Assembly: GCF_020360975.1 (NCBI RefSeq)
Contig: NW_025408682.1
Coordinates: forward strand, 248,001-312,000
Source of the DNA: Hirsutella rhossiliensis
Lineage: Eukaryota; Ascomycota; Sordariomycetes; Hypocreales; Ophiocordycipitaceae
DNA length: 64,000 nt
Direction: 5' to 3'
The translations under genes and the position numbers were made by a program. Positions 31,334 through 42,250 of this stretch are shown here, in pieces. Each line of letters starts with the position of its first letter. Position 1 is the stretch's first letter. The notes beneath the pieces were generated by a model. The model had not been told where the DNA came from and made no database searches. It saw nothing but the letters and a program-made list of their open reading frames with translations.

Positions 31334-33046
31334 GTTACTTATTTATATCGCTTATAAAGATATAGTATATTATATATTCTAGATAGAAAAATAAAGAGTC
31401 TTTTAGTCCTTAATCTTTATACTTACTTACTTATCCTTTATATAATGAGGTATTTAGTAGCTATTTTTAGTAGAGTTAGTATAACTAAGTACTTTATAAT
31501 TACTAACTAGTCCTTTATAAATATCTTATTATTTACTATTATAAGCTTTTTTTAACTCTTTTTTAGTATTAGCTTTACCCTATTTTATATTTTCTAGGAT
31601 ATATACTAATTTTACTTTATAACTTCTACCTAGAGTAAAGAGTCTAGTATATTTTAAAGTTAGTAGCCTCGCTTTATTTTAGCCTTAGATAAGTTTTATT
31701 AAATAGTATTATCTATAATATTATAAGTAGTATAATTATTAAAGTTTTAAGCGATATTTTTAATTAATATAGCTTATAAAGCTTTTTAATATACTAGCTA
31801 GATTTTTATACTTAGTAGATAATATTATATAATTTTCTAATTAAACCTCTTAATCTCTAGAGTTTTATATTATCTTAAATCTCTCTCTCTATTTAATAGT
31901 CCTCTTTAAAAGCGTTTATATTTATTTTAAATAAAATAGCGTATATAACGTAATTAATAATATAACTATAATAGTAAAGCTATTAATATAGTTTATTAAA
32001 GCTAAGCTTAATATCTAGATAGTTAAGATAAGTATTATTACTCTCTATATTATCTATAATAAAATACCTAAGATAACCCTTAATATTATATTCGTAGATT
32101 ATCTTACTTACATAGTTAGCTAGACTTTTACTACTATATTAGCCTTCGATATATAGTAGGCCTAAAAGAAATATATAGAATCTCCCCTTATTATTAAGAA
32201 AATAAATAGTAAGACCTAAAATAGATATAAATTTCTAGGAGAACTATATATTAAAGGAAATATTAATATAGCTAAATAAATAGCTAAGTATCTTTATTAT
32301 AATACCCTTATAATAATTAAACGACTATATAATCTAGTTATAAACTATACTATAAGTAGAGAGGCTCTTACTTTTAATAATAGTACTATTTATATATATT
32401 ATAAGGTTATAAAAATATAGACTTTTAAGCTTATAGAAAGGAATATTATTAAAAGCTACTTACTAAATAAAGAGTTATTAAAAATAAGCTAGTTTAAATA
32501 ATACTATAAATATATTTATTAAGGCTTAGTCTTTTAGCTAATAATAGTTAAGGTTAACTATATTAAATAATATATACTATCTCTTCCTTTATAATAAGAT
32601 TAAACTATCTTTATTAATATAGTAGATATTTTCTATATAGCTATTTACTTACCTTATTAATATAGAATTATATATATATATCGAGGTACTCTTCTTTTAG
32701 TAGTATACCCTATATAGCTAGAATTAGCGGCTAGAGCTATCTTATTTAATATCGAACCTATACTCTTATACTTATCCTATATATAGCCTCTTTTAGCGTC
32801 TACTAATAGAAAAGCTAGAAAGGCGATTCTAATTAATGCTTTTATAATTAGTATAGTTAACTAAGAACTATAGGTTATTTAATGCTTTTTTTCTAGTATT
32901 AAACGAGTTAAGGTTAAGGGTTTTATCTAAGATATATATATTAATACTATAAATATAAGTTATATAGGATATTATATATAAACTATATACTATAACTATT
33001 TATTATATACTACTTACTAAAGCGCGCGTTTTACTTTTAGTATAAT
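31334..33046. other. Heavily RIP-decayed repeat DNA, unclassified
   Basis: Over 1.7 kb of extremely TA-rich sequence without a readable motif on either strand. No terminal repeats were recognised. Confidence 0.3.
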
Positions 33047-33190
33047 ATAAGAATTATACTAATTTATTATATCTATTAAGGATTAAGGAATAAAGGTATA
33101 TAACTACTTAATTATAGATATAGCTAAAGCCCCTAAGGCCCTTTTATCTTAAGTAGCTTCTTCCTCCTTAAATAAAAGAATTAATCCTTA
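33047..33190. repeat. RIP-mutated, internally deleted copy of the 2115-2463 repeat
   Basis: Shares GAATTATACTAAT.TATTATATCTATTAAGGATTAAGG-type sequence and CTAAAGCCCCTAAGGC with 2115-2215, then jumps to the equivalent of 2400-2450. Confidence 0.55.
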
Positions 33191-35560
33191 TTATATACTA
33201 TAATATACTAGTTATACCCTATTTATTATATATATAAGATATACTAATGCTAATTAGTAATTAATTTAGTTAATTATAGATAGCTAGATAAAAGAGATAA
33301 ATTCCTAAACTTTTAAAAGCGCTATAAAGCTCCTCCTATTTACTTAGGACTAGCTTATAAAGCTCCTTTACTTTATATAAACTAGCTTTATACTTTTAAG
33401 AAAAGGTAACTATATCGCTATATATTATAATTTATATATAATAGACTAATATAAAAATAAATTATACTATTTATTTAATTATAAGAGCTTTAATAAGCTT
33501 AATACCGTCCTATAATACTTAGCTCGGTAATTTAAACGAATAAATATAAGAATTAGCTATTTTAAGATCTATTTATAACTAAGTAGATATTACCCTTTAA
33601 AGATAAGATATTAAACTTAATAAGAAAAATAAAATTACTATTATAATATAGATTATAAGATTTATATCTAATACTTAATTTAAATATCTATAAAGCTATA
33701 ATACCTTAAACTACTTTTAAGGATACTTTAAAAGCTAGACTACTAATATATAGAACCTTATATATAGTAATTATAAGAGAGCTCTTAGGAACCTACTAAG
33801 ATAATAAGGTATTTATATAAGAAAGTAAAAAGGAAGATTTATACTTTAATTCCTCCTTTTATAAGAGATTAAAGACCTACTAACTTAGCTTAAGTAAGAA
33901 TTTCTAGAAATAGACTTTAATAAGAAGATAGCTACTTATAAAAGGAAGATAGTATAAATAGGATTAAATAATCCTACTAGCTCTCTCCCTTTTAAATTAC
34001 CTTTAATAGTAGCTATAACCCTTTAAGTAGTTATTATAATAGTACTATCGCTAAGCCCGCTACTTATATTACTAACTCTTACTCTAACTACTTAAGATAC
34101 CCCGATCTTAATATCTCTTATAGCCTATCTAATAATATATCGGTTTTAATACCCTAACCTTATCCTACCTATTACTACTCTTAACCCCTTAAGGCCCTTA
34201 GAACCTATAGTTCCTAAGATTAACCCTTTAAGCTACCCGATACCTTTAATACTTATAGTTCCTTAACTTACTAGTATAGTACTAAGAGTATATATTACCT
34301 AACTACCTCTATCTAAGCCTATACCCCTAAATATATATACTAAACTTCCTTTAAATAAGACCTTAAATACTATTATTAATACTAATACTTAATAAAAATT
34401 TATAAAGCTTTAAGATAAAGACTAAAACTATATAGAGGAGCTATATAACCTCCTTAATAATAAGATCTAAATCTTTATAAGTATCTACTATAATATCTAA
34501 GTAAAACTATTATAATTTTATATCTTATTTCCTTAAATCCTCGCTAGTAGAGCTTAAATATTCTATATTAATAAGGTTAAATAGTCTATAATATTTTAAA
34601 AGGCCTATAATAGTATTAAATAATACTTTGATATAGAAGTTAACTATATCTACTACTATACTAACTAGACTATAATTATATTTAACTCTTTCTATACTTA
34701 AAATACTATAAAGACCCTTTATAAAGTTCTATAGCTCCTCTTAAATAAGCTCTGCTTTTATTAATAAGCCCTTAGCCCTTAGTATATAAGAAGCCTTTTA
34801 CTATATATAACGCTTATTAATACTTACTATAGTATACCTAAACTTAAATACGCTCTCTTTAAGCTTATAGAAAAGATTAAGACTCTCTTTATAGATCTCT
34901 AGTCTTTAATTAAAATATATATCGCTCGCTAAGTAGTACCTTACTTCTTTTAGAACTATAATAGATTATTTAATTACTTAGATCCTTAATAATAGTACTA
35001 CCTTAACTAACGTTATAATAATAACTACGCTTAAAGTAAATATAGAACTTTAAGATAATAATAACCTTTTTATAGATATAGCTAACGCTATTAATATAGT
35101 AACTATAGGCCTTAGGGCTATAGTTCTAACTATATAAATTATACTTAGACTAAGAAGTGCTTTATATATAGTAAAGAAGGCTATTAGTTAACTAAATACT
35201 TTATAAAAGAACGATAATAGGCTAAGAATTAATATCTTACTTATTACTATCTAATAAGTATCTAACTTATAGACTTTAGAACTTATATTCTTAACTATAA
35301 AAGCTATAAAATTAACGACCTAAGTAATAATAATAAGTTATAAGAAGACCCTAACTATAGTACTAATAATTACCTTAAAGAGTAGTATATAAGTTAAATA
35401 CTATACTAATAAGCGTTTAATAACTTAATTACTAGAGAAGACGCTTATAGTATAGATTATACTACTATTCTAGCCTTATAATTTACTATTAATAACCGCT
35501 ATTAATAACTAAGTTTTAAAGTATTTTAATTAATATAAATATAGTAAAAGTCTTTATAGT
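33191..35560 (+). pseudogene. Element F: LTR-retrotransposon Gag with zinc knuckle, RIP-decayed
   Basis: A plus-strand Gag-like frame is readable from about 33870. Pieces include DQNYIEELYNLLNNKI, FYILFP.ILASRAQIFYINKV, QYFDIEVNYIYYYT and FFQNYNRLFNYLDPQQQYYL. The retroviral-type zinc knuckle lies near 35150-35200 as KKCFIYSKEGYQLTKYF, with knuckle Cys and His codons partly turned to Tyr. The first 700 bp (33191-33870) are likely leader and Gag N-terminus. No pol follows before 36 kb. Confidence 0.5.
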
Positions 35561-36094
35561 AAAATATTTTTAGTATATTACCTTATAATAAGAAGACCCC
35601 TTTATAGCCCTAAATACCTTTACGTTTAGCTAGATATCTATTAAATTCGGTAATAGTAAAGCTAGTAGCTCTCTTAGCTTCATCGCCCTTATTACCCTTA
35701 TTAAAAGGATTATATTTTATATCCTTTAAACCTTAACCCTTATTCTACTTTATCTTACTAATATAAACTAACTTAGTATCTATTTTAATAATATTATAGA
35801 TACTATTAATTATACTTATTATTATATTAATTGCCTTACTAGTATCTTTATTATCTAAAAATAAAGATATCTTTAATTCTTTCTCCTTAAAGCTAAAGCT
35901 TTAATTATATTTCTTATAGAAATATAGATATAAACGCTCTATTAATAATTTAGATACTTTACTATTCTTAAGCTTTACTACCTTTTAAAGTAAGCTAAGT
36001 ATAGTAATATTTTATATAAAGTACTTTAAATACCTATTAAGTTACTAAAGTAAGGGGCTTAATAGCTAAATATCTAGCTTAAAGAGTAAATATC
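35561..36094. other. RIP-decayed DNA, probably another Gag remnant
   Basis: The minus strand has a moderately open frame (KALKNSKVSKLLIERLYLYF, FITEFNRYLAKRKG-like) but no diagnostic motif. Confidence 0.25.
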
Positions 36095-36290
36095 TATTAT
36101 AGGCTATACCTAGCTTAGTAGACCTAGTTATACTAGGTCTAGTAGATTATACTTAGATAGAAATACTAGCCTTACTTCGCGGGCCCTAGAGTTATAAGAA
36201 TATTCTATAAGAGGCGATATAAGCTTAGACTTAAGGCTTCGCCTTAAGTTTAGCTTCTTTTCCTCCTTAGCTCTAGATAGATAATATATA
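36095..36290 (+). repeat. Partial chromovirus A LTR, RIP-mutated
   Basis: It starts TATTATAGGCT and shares GAATATTCTATAAGAGGCGA-like sequence, GGCTTCGCC and CCTCCTTAGCTCTAGATAGA with the clean LTR at 5260-5507 (reverse complement). It breaks off near 36290. Confidence 0.6.
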
Positions 36291-36730
36291 GTTTAACGGG
36301 GACAAGGGTATATACTTAAAGCACGTATAGTATATAGCTAAGGAGTAGTAGAGTAATTAACTATATAATTATTTAATCGTCGGTCCTATATATAGGTCTA
36401 AGGGCCTTAGGTTATAAATATAAGTCTTAGAGATTTCTTTACTTTATGCCTCTTTATCTTTACGAAAGTCGCGTAACTAGTAGCCTTTACTTAAAAGGGG
36501 AAAAATAAAAATTTAAATTAACCGTAATTAAGGAAGATCTTAATTAGATAATTAAGGTCTTTATAACCCCTTTAAGTATACTTAGAAGTAAGATAAAAGG
36601 GGAGTGCTAAGGGTCTTATCCCTTTAATAAGCTAATATTTATAAGGGTACGATCTTACCTATTAAACTCCTACTTAGCGACTTTCTAACTTAAGATATTA
36701 ATAGAAAGGGCGCGATAATAGTAAGTAAGG
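36291..36730 (+). repeat. Fragment of element D, inverted copy at 50690-51065
   Basis: The reverse complement of 50690-51065 matches this segment over most of its length (shared TATACTTAGAAGTAAG, AATCTCTAAGACTTATATTTAT words), with transitions as the main difference. Confidence 0.6.
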
Positions 36731-37227
36731 CTCTCTTCCTAAGTATATAAGTAAGTAAATAAACTATTAATAGAACTTTTCTCCTTTACTATAATCCTTT
36801 CCCTTTATATTATTTATTCCTCCTTTTACTTATAAGCTACTTATTTAGCTCTTTCCTATCTTTACTCGTATACTTCCTTTTTTAGATAATTATCTACTAC
36901 CCCTTATATATACTCCTAAGTATTTACGCTTATTATTCTTAAAGGCGTTAGGAAAATAAAGTAGTTAGTATCTTTACTAGTCTATAGCTTTAAGTATAGC
37001 TAGATTAAATAAGCTATAAAGTCTTATAAACTTGTTATTATCGCGTCGCTAGTAGTCCTATATAAATATATAGAATTATAGTTATTAATATCTTAGTAGT
37101 AGTTTTAATATATTCCTAGGTTTTTAACTCCTTTAACCTAGGAGGGTTTAAAGCTTAGTATAAACCTTATAAGGACTATAGCTAGAAAGGCTATTACTAT
37201 ACTTTATTTCTAGGGAGTAATAAGGCG
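36731..37227. other. RIP-decayed DNA, likely more of element D
   Basis: TA-rich. No motif was read. It ends at the left target duplication of C1. Confidence 0.3.
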
Positions 37228-37232
37228 CGCTA
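37228..37232. repeat. Target site duplication CGCTA (left) of C1
   Basis: Matches 39106-39110. Confidence 0.9.
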
Positions 37233-37409
37233 TATTACGGAGTAGGTAGAAGCGTAGGCTTAGGTACGGTCTATTAAAAGAAGGTTAATAATCTATAAGG
37301 GGGAAAAGAAAGAGAAGTATAGGCCTAGCCTATATAAGCGCGGAGGCCGCTTATATATAGACTTAGCCTAGACCCTAGTCTAGGCCTATATAGGGCAAAA
37401 GCCCTTATA
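37233..37409 (-). repeat. C1 LTR (left)
   Basis: 177 bp, starting TATTACGGAGTA and ending GCCCTTATA on the plus strand. Confidence 0.9.
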
Positions 37410-37814
37410 TTATACCCCTACCTAGCTTTTAAAGAGGCGCGCCTTTAAATAATACCTAATACCGCGCTTAAAGGGACGGAACCCTCGCGCGGACTACGCA
37501 CGCCTAGTCGCGGAAAAAACGTTAGTAAATAACGTATAATACCCTCCTAAGCGAGCTTCTCGGATAGACTATATTATTAGTAGGGGCCGCGCCTTAGGAG
37601 TCGGGCTTTAGCACTTCTAGCTAAGGAGTAAAGGCACGTAGAACGGCGCGTAGCTAGCTTCGGTAAGCTTATAGTATCCCGCCCCCCTTATATCGGCGTA
37701 TAGTAGTAGCTCTTAGTGCCGTAACGTAGGGGACGGTACTCTAGTATATAAGGCTCCGCTCCTTCCCGCACGGGGCTATATAGGCACTCCTTTTCGCTAT
37801 AGTTATATTATATT

Positions 37815-38942
37815 AGCGGCCTTCCTATATCTTAGCCGCCCTTTTAGTCGCTATAGGTATACGTCCCGTCTATATAGTAGCTGCTACTATACGTAAGAAG
37901 ACGCCGATAAAGCTTATAGAGGCGTTACTAAGATTACTTATTACTAGAGTCGCTATCGTCGAACCTAACCTCCTTTCCGTCCTAGCGCGAACGCCCCTTT
38001 ACTACTTAGAGTGCGTTTACCCGCGCCTCTTAGCGCGGGCACTTTAAAAACTAATAGGATTTACTACCGTAGCCTATATAGCGACCCTCCTATCGCTACC
38101 TCTTTTTATCCTCGGTCCTTAAAGCGGAGATAGAGATATCTATAGTATTACTAGCGTTATCCTCTTCTTATACTATAAAAGAAGATAAAAAAAGAAACTT
38201 ATTGCTATTAAGCTCGCGAAGAAGGCGGATAAGATCGGTATATATATTTAGTAGTATAGACCTTTTACTTAAACGGGTACGTTAATCCGAATTTAAGCTT
38301 ATAATAAGGTAATTATACTTTACCGCGTCGGGCTAGCTATATACGTCTACTCGATAAAGCACCTCTTTAAACTATATAAGGTAGGCCGGAATAGCTTTAC
38401 TTTACTTTTAATAGAGCGTTATAAGCTCTTAGCCTACCGACTTAGCTACGTTAGGTTCGCTATAATTAGTATAGAGCTTTATAAGGAGGTTAGCTAGTCC
38501 GTTTATACTAGTACGTATAAACGGTAAGAGATACCTTTATAGGTATAGGGATAGGCTTACGTAAAGATAGTCGAATTAAGCGCGGATATCCCTTATTACG
38601 GCGCTATTAGTATAGAGCTTCGCTTTTATATAAAGTAGCTATAGCTCGAGCTCTACGAAGGAGCCATCGAACTTACTAAGGTATAGTAGTACCGCTCTTA
38701 GTTATATAGAGCCCTACTATTATAAGAGGCTCTTAATTACCTAGGCGAACTAAGTATTACGTTTGCCTTAATTTTATAACTATAGGAGTATAGATATTTC
38801 GCGTATATATATACTAGCGCGGGCGGTTTAACTAGACTAAGTAATTAAATATTAGCTTTAAAGGTATCTAAAAATAGCTATTCTATATATAGGGATATAG
38901 AGAGGGTAAAATAAAGGGTAGATTATACTATTACGGAGTAAG
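37815..38942 (+). pseudogene. Unrecognised long frame inside C1, antisense to its LTR orientation
   Basis: A plus-strand frame of about 365 codons is open apart from TAA/TAG: YIVAATIRKKTP, VEPNLLSVLARTPLYYLEC, PLFILGP, ITSVILFLYYKRR, HLFKLYKVGRNSFTLLLIER, ELYEGAIELTKV, ALNYLGELSITFALILQLQE. It ends in the right LTR. A TATATAAGG box lies about 70 bp upstream at 37751-37759. The same frame is kept in C2 with no indels. No family is recognised. Codon-position bias between copies is weak, so coding status is uncertain. Confidence 0.35.
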
Positions 38943-39105
38943 TAGAGGTATAGGCTTAAGTACGGTCCGTTAAAAGAAGGTTAATAATCTATAAGGGGGA
39001 AAAGGAAGAGAAGTATAGGCCTAGCCTATATAGGCGCGGAGGCCGCTTATATATAGACTTAGCCTAGACCCTAGTCTAGGCCTATATAGGGTAAAAGCCC
39101 TTATA
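38929..39105 (-). repeat. C1 LTR (right)
   Basis: 177 bp, direct copy of 37233-37409, followed by the TSD CGCTA at 39106-39110. Confidence 0.9.
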
Positions 39106-39110
39106 CGCTA
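39106..39110. repeat. Target site duplication CGCTA (right) of C1
   Basis: Pairs with 37228-37232. Confidence 0.9.
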
Positions 39111-41754
39111 TAAGTATTACTAGAGTCTTTAGCCTTAAGGTAATTAACCGAGCGCCTAGTAATTTTAGAGTCTTAAGGCGAGTTAATAGCCGCGCTATCT
39201 ATCTTTCTTCTTTACTAGCTTTTTATTAGGCTATTAGCGGGGGTATAGTTATAAGTCTTTTACTCCTTTATATATTTAAAGGGGTCGTTAATAGTAAGCG
39301 AGGAGTAAGCCTAATTAGCTATATATTTAAAGGGGAAAATAAAAGTATTATTTCTATATAGATAAAAGGACTAGTAAGGGCGCTTAGCTCTCTTTTTTAT
39401 AGATTCTAAGGTAGGGATCCTATCTTAAGGTTACTTAAGGAAAGGCTACTTAGTTTAAATAAAGAGCTTAATTTAGTTAACGCTTAAGGTAATAAAGGTT
39501 TAGGCTTATTCTCGATTCCTATTAGCGCGATTAAATAGTTAGGGGTCTTTATAAAGAGGAGATTTATAAAGAAACCGCGTATAGCTTAAGCGATTAAGTT
39601 AGGTTACTCTATAAAGGTAGCTAGTATAGTTTGCTCTTTTCTTACTCTCTTTACTATATAAGCTAGTTCTATAATTATTTAAAGCAGTAGTTTCTATCTA
39701 CTAGGCTTATCTTAAAAGTTAACTACCTTTAAGACTTCCTAGATATCTTAATCTTCTTAATCTCCTAGAATAATATAGTTATATTAATAAATCCGTTTAT
39801 AACTAGGAATCCTTATAGGAAAGACTTTACTAAAAGTTATTAAACCTTAATTAAATAGTATCCTTTATAGTTATTTAACCCTACTATTAAACTACTAGGA
39901 AACTCCGTTACCTATAATATCGCTTATATATAATTAAGTTCGTTCGCCGCGATAGCTTAGATTCTATATATTAGCCTATTAATATAGCCTTTTATACTTA
40001 TCCTCTTATCTAGCTTAAAGAAATACTAATCTTAGTATAAGATTTTATTTATTTATAGGGCTTTTTATATTACCTTATACCTTTACTTTAAAATTACTTT
40101 AACCTTTAAGTATCGCTACTTAATTATCTTAAGGTATAGCTTAACTATACTTTTAACTTAGTATTATTATTATTAAGATTATACTAGTAACCTATTTAGA
40201 GGTATCTAAAACTTCGATATTAAATAAGAAGGAAAAGCTAAAGTACTTAAAGGAAAACCCTCCCCTTTTTTATAGCTAGTCCGCTCTTATACTAGATCGC
40301 GGTTATAATATATAAGAATCTTATACTAGCTATCTTAGGTATTATTATAGTTAGTCGGAATTATATTAGCCCCGCTATAAAGTAACCTTAGAAAGTAACT
40401 CCTTTATATATATAGGGTATATGGCGTTAATCGGTAGTACGAGCGTTTTTCTAGTTTAATATTTAATAGTTAATTATATAATTATCTTTAACCTTATCCT
40501 ATAATAATATCTTCCTAGGCTCTACTTTATTTTTCCGCTATAAGGCTTAGCGGGCTATTTTTTATTAATACTAGCCTTTAGCTAGGCTAGTAGTTAGGTT
40601 ATTATACTAGCTTCGCGCTATACTTATTAAGTTACTAGTATCGGCCTTAGGTTTTTATTTTCCTAGTTAGGAGGCTTAGACTAAGGTTAAGGGGAGGTCC
40701 TAATAAATTTATTACTAGGTTTAAGTAGGCGAGGTCTAGGCCGGCCTACTTATAGTAGGGCTAGACTACTAGTATATTTATAAGCGCTTCTAAAAGCGCT
40801 AATTAGCTAATTAATAAGTAGGTTAGTATAGTTTATTAGTCCGACTAAAAATTAATCGTGCCCTTAGCTAGATTTAAACTAACTTTAGCGTTATAGCTAG
40901 TAAGCTTCCTAAGTATATAACTACTATACTATAAGGGATTTAACCTAGTATTAAATTACTATTAAGGCTAAGTAGCTATATTCCTACCCTTCTTACTAAG
41001 TAGTATAAGGGACTAGCGTATAAGTAAAGTTATAAGGAACTTAGAGGATATAAAGAAACTACTACTATACTTATAGGAATATATAAAGTTTAGTATACCG
41101 TCCCTCTTTCTAAGTATTAAAAACGACTAAGTTTCCTTCCTTATAGTATTAGAGGAACGCTCCTTAATAGAGTCCCCCTTTATTTAGTCCTATTAAAAAG
41201 TTAATAACTTTAGTTATATACCTTGATTTATATATAAAGCGACTAAGGCTAAAGGTAGGAGTAGTAAACTTAATTAAATACTCCTTATTATTTAGGTATT
41301 TTAGTACTTTATATATCTATCTTTTATATCTTTAATAGGTTCCCCTTAGTAGTTAGTATAAACTAATAGTAAGTAAAGTAAGGGGTATACTATATTCTTA
41401 ATACTTCTTATTAAGATCTTAATTATCGCGCTAAGGCTAAAGCTTATAGCCTATTATTTATCGATAGCTTTATAGAGAAAGTTATATATATTAACGATAT
41501 ACTCTTCTTAGTAAGCCTTATTCCTAGTAAATCTATTTATCTTTTTAACGCCCTTATATATTATTATAAGAATATACCCTTATATTCCTATTTTACTATT
41601 ATAAAGAAATAATAAGTATAGGGAGGCTTTATAGAATAAGCTAGGAAAAAGAGGCTCTATAATATAGTCTAAGGGAATAACCCTTAAAAGATAAAGACCT
41701 CTACTAGATATCTATACCTTCCTCTAAGGAAGGCGGGTTAGGATAAGCCTATCC
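39111..41754. other. RIP-decayed repeat DNA, unclassified
   Basis: Over 2.6 kb of TA-rich sequence. The minus strand near 41.3-41.7 kb has a moderately open frame (EEYIVNIYNFLYKAIDK-type) that could be Gag, but no zinc knuckle, DDE or RT motif was found. LTR-type ends were not identified. Confidence 0.3.
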
Positions 41755-42250
41755 TTACAAATAAAAATATGCATAAATTGCATAAGTTAATTACGAGCAG
41801 AACGGATACCCTATTGCCTATTTTGGCCTAGCGGTTCCGAAGATATCCGCGATATAAGAATAGGTAGGGCATAGAACATTCTAGTTAAATCCACTACTTA
41901 TACTAGAACCCATAGTCTTACGTTAACTATCACGCTACAATCAGACCACCTATTAAGTTAGGAAGATATACTATAGATAGAGCTTTTTAAGTACTATAGA
42001 ATATACTAGAAAGCTAACTAATTAGTCTACTAGTAGGCGAGCAATAGTCTATAAAAGACGAAGGATTTCCCTAGGAGTAGTAGGTAGAATAAGTAAGTTC
42101 GCAAGCATCTTTTATAACGCTATTCTTTTAATATATTATTTGGCCCCTTATATGCTCGTTATAAATTCCGGACGAAATCCTACCCTATACTCCTTCGACC
42201 GATCTTTCCGCTTACGATATCGAATACCCGATTCTACGCTTATTGCTTAT
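41755..42250 (-). other. Island with little RIP, possibly an LTR or SINE-like insert
   Basis: About 500 bp retain CA and TG dinucleotides, unlike both flanks. On the minus strand a TATA-like TTATAAAAGATGC occurs near 42110-42125. Further down, GTAGCGTGATAGTTAAC followed by GGGTTCTAGT loosely resembles tRNA A and B boxes, and the segment ends in an AT-rich tail near 41760. No target duplication or clean tRNA fold was found, so its nature is open. Confidence 0.3.

Larger units (their letters stand above)
37233..39105 (-). mobile_element. Non-autonomous LTR element C1 (1,873 bp)
   Basis: Two direct 177-bp LTRs (37233-37409, 38929-39105) flank about 1.5 kb with no gag or pol. TSD CGCTA. Read on the minus strand, each LTR starts TATAAGGGC and ends TACTCCGTAATA, like the B LTR, and the first bases inside (GTATAATCT) resemble the B priming region (GTATAAGCT). 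A second copy of identical length is at 48151-50023. It is best explained as a short non-autonomous element using B proteins. Confidence 0.85.

Noticed and set aside
41880..41960. tRNA gene on the minus strand of the RIP-poor island
   Set aside because: Words resembling A and B boxes occur, but the D and anticodon stems could not be formed.
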